DNA of 64,000 nucleotides, from positions 10,477 to 74,476 of the forward strand of contig JAJSSI010000060.1 in NCBI GenBank assembly GCA_031841125.1, written 5' to 3'. The notes below the pieces were generated by a model. The model was not told the DNA's origin and did no database searches. It saw nothing but the letters and a program-made list of their open reading frames with translations. Each line of letters begins with the position of its first letter. Position 1 is the first letter of the stretch. Below are positions 14,301 to 27,300 of the stretch, piece after piece. Made by a program: the position numbers and the translations under genes. The DNA is from Acanthococcus lagerstroemiae (lineage: Eukaryota > Arthropoda > Insecta > Hemiptera > Eriococcidae).

Positions 14301-17300
14301 ATTCGAAATTTTTGATTTTCTCAAATTTTGAGAATTTCTCCATACTATACATCATGCATTTTTTGGGGCGAAAAAATTTTCGGAGAGCTACGGCGTCGGG
14401 GCTGGTGCTAGTTAGTCAATTTTTCGAGACGAATTCGAATCCGTTGTCAAAATTGAGCTAGATTCATTTTTTGACCCAAGTTGATCAATTCTTCCAACTT
14501 TTTCAGGGGTATCTCGGGAACGGAGGGTCGCCGTCAAATTGCAACAGCGAATTCGAACTCAGCGTGAAAAATTGAGTAAGAAACACTCATTAATTCGAAA
14601 TTTTTGATTTTCTCAAATTTTGAGAATTTCTCCATACTATACATCATGCATTTTTTGGGGCGAAAAAATTTTCGGAGAGCTACGGCGTCGGGGCTGGTGC
14701 TAGTTAGTCAATTTTTCGAGACGAATTCGAATCCGTTGTCAAAATTGAGCTAGATTCATTTTTTGACCCAAGTTGATCAATTTTTCCAAATTTTTCGAGG
14801 GTATCTCGGGAACGGAGGGTCGCCGTCAAATTGCAACAGCGAATTCGAACTCAGCGTGAAAAATTGAGTAAGAAACACTCATTAATTCGAAATTTTTGAT
14901 TTTCTCAAATTTTGAGAATTTCTCCATACTATACATCATGCATTTTTTGGGCGAAAAAATTTTCGGAGAGCTACGGCGTCGGGGCTGGTGCTAGTTAGTC
15001 AATTTTTCGAGACGAATTCGAATCCGTTGTCAAAATTGAGCTAGATTCATTTTTTGACCCAAGTTGATCAATTCTTCCAAATTTTTCGAGGGTATCTCGG
15101 GAACGGAGGGTCGCCGTCAAATTGCAACAGCGAATTCGAACTCAGCGTGAAAAATTGAGTAAGAAACACTCATTAATTCGAAATTTTTGATTTTCTCAAA
15201 TTTTGAGAATTTCTCCATACTATACATCATGCATTTTTTGGGGCGAAAAAATTTTCGGAGAGCTACGGCGTCGGGGCTGGTGCTAGTTAGTCAATTTTTC
15301 GAGACGAATTCGAATCCGTTGTCAAAATTGAGCTAGATTCATTTTTTGACCCAAGTTGATCAATTTTTCCAAATTTTTCGAGGGTATCTCGGGAACGGAG
15401 GGTCGCCGTCAAATTGCAACAGCGAATTCGAACTCAGCGTGAAAAATTGAGTAAGAAACACTCATTAATTCGAAATTTTTGATTTTCTCAAATTTTGAGA
15501 ATTTCTCCATACTATACATCATGCATTTTTTGGGGCGAAAAAATTTTCGGAGAGCTACGGCGTCGGGGCTGGTGCTAGTTAGTCAATTTTTCGAGACGAA
15601 TTCGAATCCGTTGTCAAAATTGAGCTAGATTCATTTTTTGACCCAAGTTGATCAATTTTTCCAACTTTTTCGGGGTATCTCGGGAACGGAGGGTCGCCGC
15701 CAAATTGCAACAGCGAATTCGAACTCAGCGTGAAAAATTGAGTAAGAAACACTCATTAATTCGAAATTTTTGATTTTCTCAAATTTTGAGAATTTCTCCA
15801 TACTATACATCATGCATTTTTTGGGGCGAAAAAATTTTCGGAGAGCTACGGCTCGGGGCTGGTGCTAGTTAGTCAATTTTTCGAGACGAATTCGAATCCG
15901 TTGTCAAAATTGAGCTAGATTCATTTTTTGACCCAAGTTGATCAATTTTTCCAACTTTTTCAGGGTATCTCGGGAACGGAGGGTCGCCGTCAAATTGCAA
16001 CAGCGAATTCGAACTCAGCGTGAAAAATTGAGTAAGAAACACTCATTAATTCGAAATTTTTGATTTTCTCAAATTTTGAGAATTTCTCCATACTATACAT
16101 CATGCATTTTTTGGGGCGAAAAAATTTTCGGAGAGCTACGGCGTCGGGGCTGGTGCTAGTTAGTCAATTTTTCGAGACGAATTCGAATCCGTTGTCAAAA
16201 TTGAGCTAGATTCATTTTTTGACCCAAGTTGATCAATTCTTCCAACTTTTTCAGGGTATCTCGGGAACGGAGGGTCGCCGCAAATTGCAACAGCGAATTC
16301 GAACTCAGCGTGAAAAATTGAGTAAGAAACACTCATTAATTCGAAATTTTTGATTTTCTCAAATTTTGAGAATTTCTCCATACTATACATCATGCATTTT
16401 TTGGGGCGAAAAAATTTTCGGAGAGCTACGGCGTCGGGGCTGGTGCTAGTTAGTCAATTTTTCGAGACGAATTCGAATCCGTTGTCAAAATTGAGCTAGA
16501 TTCATTTTTTGACCCAAGTTGATCAATTTTTCCAAATTTTTCGAGGGTATCTCGGGAACGGAGGGTCGCCGTCAAATTGCAACAGCGAATTCGAACTCAG
16601 CGTGAAAAATTGAGTAAGAAACACTCATTAATTCGAAATTTTTGATTTTCTCAAATTTTGAGAATTTCTCCATACTATACATCATGCATTTTTTGGGGCG
16701 AAAAAATTTTCGGAGAGCTACGGCGTCGGGGCTGGTGCTAGTTAGTCAATTTTTCGAGACGAATTCGAATCCGTTGTCAAAATTGAGCTAGATTCATTTT
16801 TTGACCCAAGTTGATCAATTTTTCCAAATTTTTCGAGGGTATCTCGGGAACGGAGGGTCGCCGTCAAATTGCAACAGCGAATTCGAACTCAGCGTGAAAA
16901 ATTGAGTAAGAAACACTCATTAATTCGAAATTTTTGATTTTCTCAAATTTTGAGAATTTCTCCATACTATACATCATGCATTTTTTGGGGCGAAAAAATT
17001 TTCGGAGAGCTACGGCGTCGGGGCTGGTGCTAGTTAGTCAATTTTTCGAGACGAATTCGAATCCGTTGTCAAAATTGAGCTAGATTCATTTTTTGACCCA
17101 AGTTGATCAATTTTTCCAACTTTTTCAGGGGTATCTCGGGAACGGAGGGTCGCCGCCAAGTTGCAACAACGAATTCGAACTCAGCGTGAAAAATTGAGTA
17201 AGAAACACTCATTAATTCGAAATTTTTGATTTTCTCAAATTTTGAGAATTTCTCCATACTATACATCATGCATTTTTTGGGGCGAAAAAATTTTCGGAGA

Positions 17301-20300
17301 GCTACGGCGTCGGGGCTGGTGCTAGTTAGTCAATTTTTCGAGACGAATTCGAATCCGTTGTCAAAATTGAGCTAGATTCATTTTTTGACCCAAGTTGATC
17401 AATTTTTCCAAATTTTTCGAGGGTATCTCGGGAACGGAGGGTCGCCGTCAAATTGCAACAGCGAATTCGAACTCAGCGTGAAAAATTGAGTAAGAAACAC
17501 TCATTAATTCGAAATTTTTGATTTTCTCAAATTTTGAGAATTTCTCCATACTATACATCATGCATTTTTTGGGGCGAAAAAATTTTCGGAGAGCTACGGC
17601 GTCGGGGCTGGTGCTAGTTAGTCAATTTTTCGAGACGAATTCGAATCCGTTGTCAAAATTGAGCTAGATTCATTTTTTGACCCAAGTTGATCAATTTTTC
17701 CAAATTTTTCGAGGGTATCTCGGGAACGGAGGGTCGCCGTCAAATTGCAACAGCGAATTCGAACTCAGCGTGAAAAATTGAGTAAGAAACACTCATTAAT
17801 TCGAAATTTTTGATTTTCTCAAATTTTGAGAATTTCTCCATACTATACATCATGCATTTTTTGGGGCGAAAAAATTTTCGGAGAGCTACGGCGTCGGGGC
17901 TGGTGCTAGTTAGTCAATTTTTCGAGACGAATTCGAATCCGTTGTCAAAATTGAGCTAGATTCATTTTTTGACCCAAGTTGATCAATTCTTCCAACTTTT
18001 TCAGGGTATCTCGGGAACGGAGGGTCGCCGCCAATTGCAACAGCGAATTCGAACTCAGCGTGAAAAATTGAGTAAGAAACACTCATTAATTCGAAATTTT
18101 TGATTTTCTCAAATTTTGAAAATTTCTCCATACTATACATCATGCATTTTTTGGGGCGAAAAAATTTTCGGAGAGCTACGGCGTCGGGGCTGGTGCTAGA
18201 TAATCAATTTTTCGAGACGAATTCGAATCCGTTTCAAAATTGAGCTAGATTCATTTTTGACCCAAGTTGATCAATTTTTCCAACTTTTTCAGGGTATCTC
18301 GGGAACGGAGGGTCGCCGTCAAATTGCAACAGCGAATTCGAACTCAGCGTGAAAAATTGAGTAAGAAACACTCATTAATTCGAAATTTTTGATTTTCTCA
18401 AATTTTGAGAATTTCTCCATACTATACATCATGCATTTTTTGGGGCGAAAAAATTTTCGGAGAGCTACGGCGTCGGGGCTGGTGCTAGTTAGTCAATTTT
18501 TCGAGACGAATTCGAATCCGTTGTCAAAATTGAGCTAGATTCATTTTTTGACCCAAGTTGATCAATTTTTCCAACTTTTTCGAGGGTATCTCGGGAACGG
18601 AGGGTCGCCGTCAAATTGCAACAGCGAATTCGAACTCAGCGTGAAAAATTGAGTAAGAAACACTCATTAATTCGAAATTTTTGATTTTCTCAAATTTTGA
18701 GAATTTCTCCATACTATACATCATGCATTTTTTGGGGCGAAAAAATTTTCGGAGAGCTACGGCGTCGGGGCTGGTGCTAGTTAGTCAATTTTTCGAGACG
18801 AATTCGAATCCGTTGTCAAAATTGAGCTAGATTCATTTTTTGACCCAAGTTGATCAATTTTTCCAAATTTTTCGAGGGTATCTCGGGAACGGAGGGTCGC
18901 CGTCAAATTGCAACAGCGAATTCGAACTCAGCGTGAAAAATTGAGTAAGAAACACTCATTAATTCGAAATTTTTGATTTTCTCAAATTTTGAGAATTTCT
19001 CCATACTATACATCATGCATTTTTTGGGGCGAAAAAATTTTCGGAGAGCTACGGCGTCGGGGCTGGTGCTAGTTAGTCAATTTTTCGAGACGAATTCGAA
19101 TCCGTTGTCAAAATTGAGCTAGATTCATTTTTTGACCCAAGTTGATCAATTTTTCCAACTTTTTCGAGGGTATCTCGGGAACGGAGGGTCGCCGCCAAAT
19201 TGCAACAGCGAATTCGAACTCAGCGTGAAAAATTGAGTAAGAAACACTCATTAATTCGAAATTTTTGATTTTCTCAAATTTTGAGAATTTCTCCATACTA
19301 TACATCATGCATTTTTTGGGGCGAAAAAATTTTCGGAGAGCTACGGCGTCGGGGCTGGTGCTAGTTAGTCAATTTTTCGAGACGAATTCGAATCCGTTTC
19401 AAAATTGAGCTAGAGTCATTTTTGCACCCAAATTGATCAATTCTTCCAACTTTTTCAGGGGTATCTCGGGAACGGAGGGTCGCCGTCAAATTGCAACAGC
19501 GAATTCGAACTCAGCGTGAAAAATTGAGTAAGAAACACTCATTAATTCGAAATTTTTGATTTTCTCAAATTTTGAGAATTTCTCCATACTATACATCATG
19601 CATTTTTTGGGGCGAAAAAATTTTCGGAGAGCTACGGCGTCGGGGCTGGTGCTAGTTAGTCAATTTTTCGAGACGAATTCGAATCCGTTGTCAAAATTGA
19701 GCTAGATTCATTTTTTGACCCAAGTTGATCAATTCTTCCAACTTTTTCAGGGGTATCTCGGGAACGGAGGGTCGCCGCCAAATTGCAACAGCGAATTCGA
19801 ACTCAGCGTGAAAAATTGAGTAAGAAACACTCATTAATTCGAAATTTTTGATTTTCTCAAATTTTGAGAATTTCTCCATACTATACATCATGCATTTTTT
19901 GGGGCGAAAAAATTTTCGGAGAGCTACGGCGTCGGGGCTGGTGCTAGTTAGTCAATTTTTCGAGACGAATTCGAATCCGTTGTCAAAATTGAGCTAGATT
20001 CATTTTTTGACCCAAGTTGATCAATTCTTCCAACTTTTTCAGGGGTATCTCGGGAACGGAGGGTCGCCGCCAAGTTGCAACAACGAATTCGAACTCAGCG
20101 TGAAAAATTGAGTAAGAAACACTCATTAATTCGAAATTTTTGATTTTCTCAAATTTTGAGAATTTCTCCATACTATACATCATGCATTTTTTGGGGCGAA
20201 AAAATTTTCGGAGAGCTACGGCGTCGGGGCTGGTGCTAGTTAGTCAATTTTTCGAGACGAATTCGAATCCGTTGTCAAAATTGAGCTAGATTCATTTTTT

Positions 20301-20392
20301 GACCCAAGTTGATCAATTTTTCCAAATTTTTCGAGGGTATCTCGGGAACGGAGGGTCGCCGTCAAATTGCAACAGCGAATTCGAACTCAGCG
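2329..20392. repeat. Mosaic segment of class A, B and C monomers
   Basis: This segment has 62 complete units. Class A runs (for example 2624-3205 and 8158-9033) alternate with B-rich stretches (about 4664-5825, 7283-8157, 9910-11652 and 12529-14564). Unit 2329-2623 is 295 bp because of a 3 bp insertion giving 'ctattatacat'. Unit 13403-13688 is 286 bp through several small deletions, including 'cttcaac', 'tctcggaacgg' and 'gccgcaaattg'. Class C units with 'tttttgcaccc' start at 4955, 7575, 9910 and 19226. Nothing other than satellite is present. Confidence 0.9.
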
Positions 20393-20680
20393 TGAAAAAT
20401 TGAGTAAGAAACACTCATGAATTCGAAATTTTTGATTTTCTCAAATTTTGAAAATTTCTCCATACTATACATCATGTCTTTTTTGGGTCGAAAAAATTTT
20501 CGGAGAGCTACGGCGTCGGAACTGGTGCTAGTTACTCAAATTTTCGAGACGAATTCGAATCCGTATTCAAAATATAGCTGGAGTCATTTTTTGACCCAAA
20601 TTGATCAATTCTTCCAACTTTTTCAGGGGTATCTCGGGAAGGGTCGCCGCCAAGTTGCAACAACGAATTCGAACTCAGCG
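20393..20680. repeat. Most divergent monomer (288 bp)
   Basis: This unit has many changes in the normally invariant half: 'catgtcttttttgggtcg' for the usual 'catgcattttttggggcg', 'cggaactgg' for 'cggggctgg', 'agttactcaaattttcg' for 'agttagtcaatttttcg', and 'gtattcaaaatatagctgg'. The G-rich part has lost 4 bases ('cgggaagggtcg' for 'cgggaacggagggtcg'). The tail is class B ('gccaagttgcaacaacg'). It sits directly before the first partial unit. Confidence 0.85.
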
Positions 20681-20761
20681 TGAAAAATTGAGTAAGAACC
20701 ACTCATGAATTCGAAATTTTTGATTTTCTCAAATTTTGGAAATTTCTCCATACTATAAGCG
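20681..20761. repeat. Partial monomer, 81 bp
   Basis: Only the first part of the unit is present, through 'ccatactata'. The sequence then jumps to 'agcgtgaaaaattg', the start of the next unit, so about 211 bp are missing. It carries 'taagaaccac', the 'catgaattcg' allele and a private 'tttggaaattt'. The same kind of break is seen at 23373-23452. Confidence 0.93.
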
Positions 20762-21053
20762 TGAAAAATTGAGTAAGAACCACTCATGAATTCGAAATTT
20801 TTGATTTTCTCAAATTTTGAAAATTTCTCCATACTATACATCATGCATTTTTTGGGGCGAAAAAATTTTCGGAGAGCTACGGCCTCGGGGCTGGTGCTAA
20901 TTAATCAATTTTTCGAGACGAATTCGAATCCGTTGTCAAAATTGAGCTATAGTCATTTTTTGACCCAAATTGATCAATTCTTCCAACTTTTTCAGGGGTA
21001 TCTCGGGAACGGAGGGTCGCCGCCAAGTTGCAACAACGAATTCGAACTCAGCG

Positions 21054-21334
21054 TGAAAAATTGAGTAAGAACCACTCATGAATTCGAAATTTTTGATTTT
21101 CTCAAATTTTGAGAATTTCTCCATACTATACATCATGCATTTTTTGGGGCGAAAAAATTTTCGGAGAGCTACGGCGTCGGGGCTGGTGCTAGTTAGTCAA
21201 TTTTTCGAGACGAATTCGAATCCGTTGTCAAAATTGAGCTAGAGTCATTTTTTGACCCAAATTGATCAATTTTTCCAACTTTTTCGGGAACGGAGGGTCG
21301 CCGCCAAATTGCAACAGCGAATTCGAACTCAGCG
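21054..21334. repeat. 281 bp monomer with 11 bp deletion in the G-rich segment
   Basis: The unit reads 'ccaactttttcgggaacgg' around 21274-21293, where other units read 'tttttcgagggtatctcggg'. The lost 11 bp lie between two 'cg(a)ggg' words, which suggests deletion between short direct repeats. The same deletion recurs at 23744-24024 and 31615-31895. The unit also carries 'taagaaccac' and the 'catgaattcg' allele. Confidence 0.9.
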
Positions 21335-23372
21335 TGAAAAATTGAGTAAGAAACACTCATTAATTCGAAATTTTTGATTTTCTCAAATTTTGAAATTTCT
21401 CCATACTATACATCATGCATTTTTTGGGGCGAAAAAATTTTCGGAGAGCTACGGCCTCGGGGCTGGTGCTAGTTAGTCAATTTTTCGAGACGAATTCGAA
21501 TCCGTTGTCAAAATTGAGCTAGAGTCATTTTTTGACCCAAATTGATCAATTCTTCCAACTTTTTCAGGGGTATCTCGGGAACGGAGGGTCGCCGCCAAAT
21601 TGCAACAGCGAATTCGAACTCAGCGTGAAAAATTGAGTAAGAAACACTCATTAATTCGAAATTTTTGATTTTCTCAAATTTTGAGAATTTCTCCATACTA
21701 TACATCATGCATTTTTTGGGGCGAAAAAATTTTCGGAGAGCTACGGCGTCGGGGCTGGTGCTAGTTAGTCAATTTTTCGAGACGAATTCGAATCCGTTGT
21801 CAAAATTGAGCTAGATTCATTTTTTGACCCAAGTTGATCAATTTTTCCAAATTTTTCGAGGGTATCTCGGGAACGGAGGGTCGCCGTCAAATTGCAACAG
21901 CGAATTCGAACTCAGCGTGAAAAATTGAGTAAGAAACACTCATGAATTCGAAATTTTTGATTTTCTCAAATTTTGAGAATTTCTCCATACTATACATCAT
22001 GCATTTTTTGGGGCGAAAAAATTTTCGGAGAGCTACGGCGTCGGGGCTGGTGCTAGTTAGTCAATTTTTCGAGACGAATTCGAATCCGTTGTCAAAATTG
22101 AGCTAGATTCATTTTTTGACCCAAGTTGATCAATTTTTCCAAATTTTTCGAGGGTATCTCGGGAACGGAGGGTCGCCGTCAAATTGCAACAGCGAATTCG
22201 AACTCAGCGTGAAAAATTGAGTAAGAAACACTCATTAATTCGAAATTTTTGATTTTCTCAAATTTTGAGAATTTCTCCATACTATACATCATGCATTTTT
22301 TGGGGCGAAAAAATTTTCGGAGAGCTACGGCCTCGGGGCTGGTGCTAGTTAGTCAATTTTTCGAGACGAATTCGAATCCGTTGTCAAAATTGAGCTAGAT
22401 TCATTTTTTGACCCAATTGATCAATTTTCCAACTTTTTCAGGGTATCTCGGGAACGGAGGGTCGCCGTCAAATTGCAACAGCGAATTCGAACTCAGCGTG
22501 AAAAATTGAGTAAGAAACACTCATTAATTCGAAATTTTTGATTTTCTCAAATTTTGAGAATTTCTCCATACTATACATCATGCATTTTTTGGGGCGAAAA
22601 AATTTTCGGAGAGCTACGGCGTCGGGGCTGGTGCTAGTTAGTCAATTTTTCGAGACGAATTCGAATCCGTTGTCAAAATTGAGCTAGATTCATTTTTTGA
22701 CCCAAGTTGATCAATTTTCCAACTTTTTCAGGGTATCTCGGGAACGGAGGGTCGCCGCCAAGTTGCAACAACGAATTCGAACTCAGCGTGAAAAATTGAG
22801 TAAGAAACACTCATTAATTCGAAATTTTTGATTTTCTCAAATTTTGAGAATTTCTCCATACTATACATCATGCATTTTTTGGGGCGAAAAAATTTTCGGA
22901 GAGCTACGGCGTCGGGGCTGGTGCTAGTTAGTCAATTTTTCGAGACGAATTCGAATCCGTTGTCAAAATTGAGCTAGATTCATTTTTTGACCCAAGTTGA
23001 TCAATTTTTCCAAATTTTTCGAGGGTATCTCGGGAACGGAGGGTCGCCGTCAAATTGCAACAGCGAATTCGAACTCAGCGTGAAAAATTGAGTAAGAAAC
23101 ACTCATGAATTCGAAATTTTTGATTTTCTCAAATTTTGAGAATTTCTCCATACTATACATCATGCATTTTTTGGGGCGAAAAAATTTTCGGAGAGCTACG
23201 GCGTCGGGGCTGGTGCTAGTTAGTCAATTTTTCGAGACGAATTCGAATCCGTTGTCAAAATTGAGCTAGATTCATTTTTTGACCCAAATTGATCAATTTT
23301 TCCAACTTTTTCGAGGGTATCTCGGGAACGGAGGGTCGCCGCCAAGTTGCAACAACGAATTCGAACTCAGCG

Positions 23373-23452
23373 TGAAAAATTGAGTAAGAAACACTCATGA
23401 ATTCGAAATTTTTGATTTTCTCAAATTTTGAAAATTTCTCCATACTATAGCG
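23373..23452. repeat. Partial monomer, 80 bp
   Basis: This is a second truncated unit ending 'ccatactatagcgtg', broken within one base of the break in the partial unit at 20681-20761. It is followed by a 291 bp class B unit (23453-23743) and a 281 bp unit (23744-24024), the same order as at 20681-21334. It has the 'catgaattcg' and 'ttgaaaattt' alleles. Confidence 0.93.
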
Positions 23453-23743
23453 TGAAAAATTGAGTAAGAAACACTCATGAATTCGAAATTTTTGATTTTC
23501 TCAAATTTTGAAAATTTCTCCATACTATACATCATGCATTTTTTGGGGCGAAAAAATTTTCGGAGAGCTACGGCCTCGGGGCTGGTGCTAGTTAGTCAAT
23601 TTTTCGAGACGAATTCGAATCCGTTTCAAAATTGAGCTAGAGTCATTTTTTGACCCAAATTGATCAATTCTTCCAACTTTTTCAGGGGTATCTCGGGAAC
23701 GGAGGGTCGCCGCCAAGTTGCAACAACGAATTCGAACTCAGCG

Positions 23744-24024
23744 TGAAAAATTGAGTAAGAAACACTCATTAATTCGAAATTTTTGATTTTCTCAAATTTT
23801 GAGAATTTCTCCATACTATACATCATGCATTTTTTGGGGCGAAAAAATTTTCGGAGAGCTACGGCGTCGGGGCTGGTGCTAGTTAGTCAATTTTTCGAGA
23901 CGAATTCGAATCCGTTGTCAAAATTGAGCTAGATTCATTTTTTGACCCAAATTGATCAATTTTCCAACTTTTTCGGGAAACGGAGGGTCGCCGCCAAATT
24001 GCAACAGCGAATTCGAACTCAGCG
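23744..24024. repeat. 281 bp monomer with the same 11 bp deletion
   Basis: The unit reads 'ccaactttttcgggaaacgg' near 23965-23984. It has the 11 bp loss, plus one base lost in the preceding T run and one A gained. It differs from the 21054 unit by the common 'cattaattcg' allele and 'agattc'. The next unit (24025-24316) has the 'catgaattcg' allele. Confidence 0.88.
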
Positions 24025-24316
24025 TGAAAAATTGAGTAAGAAACACTCATGAATTCGAAATTTTTGATTTTCTCAAATTTTGAGAATTTCTCCATACTAT
24101 ACATCATGCATTTTTTGGGGCGAAAAAATTTTCGGAGAGCTACGGCGTCGGGGCTGGTGCTAGTTAGTCAATTTTTCGAGACGAATTCGAATCCGTTGTC
24201 AAAATTGAGCTAGAGTCATTTTTTGACCCAAATTGATCAATTTTTCCAACTTTTTCGAGGGTATCTCGGGAACGGAGGGTCGCCGTCAAATTGCAACAGC
24301 GAATTCGAACTCAGCG

Positions 24317-27300
24317 TGAAAAATTGAGTAAGAAACACTCATTAATTCGAAATTTTTGATTTTCTCAAATTTTGAGAATTTCTCCATACTATACATCATG
24401 CATTTTTTGGGGCGAAAAAATTTTCGGAGAGCTACGGCGTCGGGGCTGGTGCTAGTTAGTCAATTTTTCGAGACGAATTCGAATCCGTTGTCAAAATTGA
24501 GCTAGATTCATTTTTTGACCCAAGTTGATCAATTTTTCCAAATTTTTCGAGGGTATCTCGGGAACGGAGGGTCGCCGTCAAATTGCAACAGCGAATTCGA
24601 ACTCAGCGTGAAAAATTGAGTAAGAAACACTCATTAATTCGAAATTTTTGATTTTCTCAAATTTTGAGAATTTCTCCATACTATACATCATGCATTTTTT
24701 GGGGCGAAAAAATTTTCGGAGAGCTACGGCGTCGGGGCTGGTGCTAGTTAGTCAATTTTTCGAGACGAATTCGAATCCGTTGTCAAAATTGAGCTAGATT
24801 CATTTTTTGACCCAAGTTGATCAATTCTTCCAACTTTTTCAGGGGTATCTCGGGAACGGAGGGTCGCCGCCAAGTTGCAACAACGAATTCGAACTCAGCG
24901 TGAAAAATTGAGTAAGAAACACTCATTAATTCGAAATTTTTGATTTTCTCAAATTTTGAGAATTTCTCCATACTATACATCATGCATTTTTTGGGGCGAA
25001 AAAATTTTCGGAGAGCTACGGCGTCGGGGCTGGTGCTAGTTAGTCAATTTTTCGAGACGAATTCGAATCCGTTGTCAAAATTGAGCTAGATTCATTTTTT
25101 GACCCAAGTTGATCAATTTTTCCAAATTTTTCGAGGGTATCTCGGGAACGGAGGGTCGCCGTCAAATTGCAACAGCGAATTCGAACTCAGCGTGAAAAAT
25201 TGAGTAAGAAACACTCATGAATTCGAAATTTTTGATTTTCTCAAATTTTGAGAATTTCTCCATACTATACATCATGCATTTTTTGGGGCGAAAAAATTTT
25301 CGGAGAGCTACGGCGTCGGGGCTGGTGCTAGTTAGTCAATTTTTCGAGACGAATTCGAATCCGTTGTCAAAATTGAGCTAGATTCATTTTTTGACCCAAG
25401 TTGATCAATTTTTCCAAATTTTTCGAGGGTATCTCGGGAACGGAGGGTCGCCGTCAAATTGCAACAGCGAATTCGAACTCAGCGTGAAAAATTGAGTAAG
25501 AAACACTCATGAATTCGAAATTTTTGATTTTCTCAAATTTTGAGAATTTCTCCATACTATACATCATGCATTTTTTGGGGCGAAAAAATTTTCGGAGAGC
25601 TACGGCGTCGGGGCTGGTGCTAGTTAGTCAATTTTTCGAGACGAATTCGAATCCGTTGTCAAAATTGAGCTAGATTCATTTTTTGACCCAAGTTGATCAA
25701 TTTTTCCAAATTTTTCGAGGGTATCTCGGGAACGGAGGGTCGCCGTCAAATTGCAACAGCGAATTCGAACTCAGCGTGAAAAATTGAGTAAGAAACACTC
25801 ATTAATTCGAAATTTTTGATTTTCTCAAATTTTGAGAATTTCTCCATACTATACATCATGCATTTTTTGGGGCGAAAAAATTTTCGGAGAGCTACGGCGT
25901 CGGGGCTGGTGCTAGTTAGTCAATTTTTCGAGACGAATTCGAATCCGTTGTCAAAATTGAGCTAGATTCATTTTTTGACCCAAGTTGATCAATTTTTCCA
26001 AATTTTTCGAGGGTATCTCGGGAACGGAGGGTCGCCGTCAAATTGCAACAGCGAATTCGAACTCAGCGTGAAAAATTGAGTAAGAAACACTCATTAATTC
26101 GAAATTTTTGATTTTCTCAAATTTTGAGAATTTCTCCATACTATACATCATGCATTTTTTGGGGCGAAAAAATTTTCGGAGAGCTACGGCGTCGGGGCTG
26201 GTGCTAGTTAGTCAATTTTTCGAGACGAATTCGAATCCGTTGTCAAAATTGAGCTAGATTCATTTTTTGACCCAAGTTGATCAATTTTTCCAAATTTTTC
26301 GAGGGTATCTCGGGAACGGAGGGTCGCCGTCAAATTGCAACAGCGAATTCGAACTCAGCGTGAAAAATTGAGTAAGAAACACTCATTAATTCGAAATTTT
26401 TGATTTTCTCAAATTTTGAGAATTTCTCCATACTATACATCATGCATTTTTTGGGGCGAAAAAATTTTCGGAGAGCTACGGCGTCGGGGCTGGTGCTAGT
26501 TAGTCAATTTTTCGAGACGAATTCGAATCCGTTGTCAAAATTGAGCTAGATTCATTTTTTGACCCAAGTTGATCAATTCTTCCAACTTTTTCAGGGTATC
26601 TCGGGAACGGAGGGTCGCCGCCAAATTGCAACAGCGAATTCGAACTCAGCGTGAAAAATTGAGTAAGAAACACTCATTAATTCGAAATTTTTGATTTTCT
26701 CAAATTTTGAGAATTTCTCCATACTATACATCATGCATTTTTTGGGGCGAAAAAATTTTCGGAGAGCTACGGCGTCGGGGCTGGTGCTAGTTAGTCAATT
26801 TTTCGAGACGAATTCGAATCCGTTGTCAAAATTGAGCTAGATTCATTTTTTGACCCAAGTTGATCAATTTTTCCAAATTTTTCGAGGGTATCTCGGGAAC
26901 GGAGGGTCGCCGTCAAATTGCAACAGCGAATTCGAACTCAGCGTGAAAAATTGAGTAAGAAACACTCATGAATTCGAAATTTTTGATTTTCTCAAATTTT
27001 GAGAATTTCTCCATACTATACATCATGCATTTTTTGGGGCGAAAAAATTTTCGGAGAGCTACGGCGTCGGGGCTGGTGCTAGTTAGTCAATTTTTCGAGA
27101 CGAATTCGAATCCGTTGTCAAAATTGAGCTAGATTCATTTTTTGACCCAAGTTGATCAATTTTTCCAAATTTTTCGAGGGTATCTCGGGAACGGAGGGTC
27201 GCCGTCAAATTGCAACAGCGAATTCGAACTCAGCGTGAAAAATTGAGTAAGAAACACTCATTAATTCGAAATTTTTGATTTTCTCAAATTTTGAGAATTT

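Larger units (their letters stand above)
20393..24316. repeat. Rearranged and divergent segment of the array
   Basis: The segment contains the most divergent complete unit (20393-20680), both 80-81 bp partial units, and two 281 bp units with an 11 bp deletion (21054-21334 and 23744-24024). Many units carry 'cactcatgaattcg' and 'ttgaaaattt' instead of the common 'cactcattaattcg' and 'ttgagaattt'. Three successive starts (20681, 20762 and 21054) also carry the rare 'taagaaccac'. Normal class A units lie between (21626-22209). I read it as a segment with more past breakage and less homogenisation than its surroundings. Confidence 0.85.

Noticed and set aside
20681..23452. Transposon insertion as the cause of the two partial units
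   Set aside because: No foreign sequence, terminal inverted repeats or target duplications are present at either junction. Both are direct satellite-to-satellite joins, best explained by deletion or unequal exchange.
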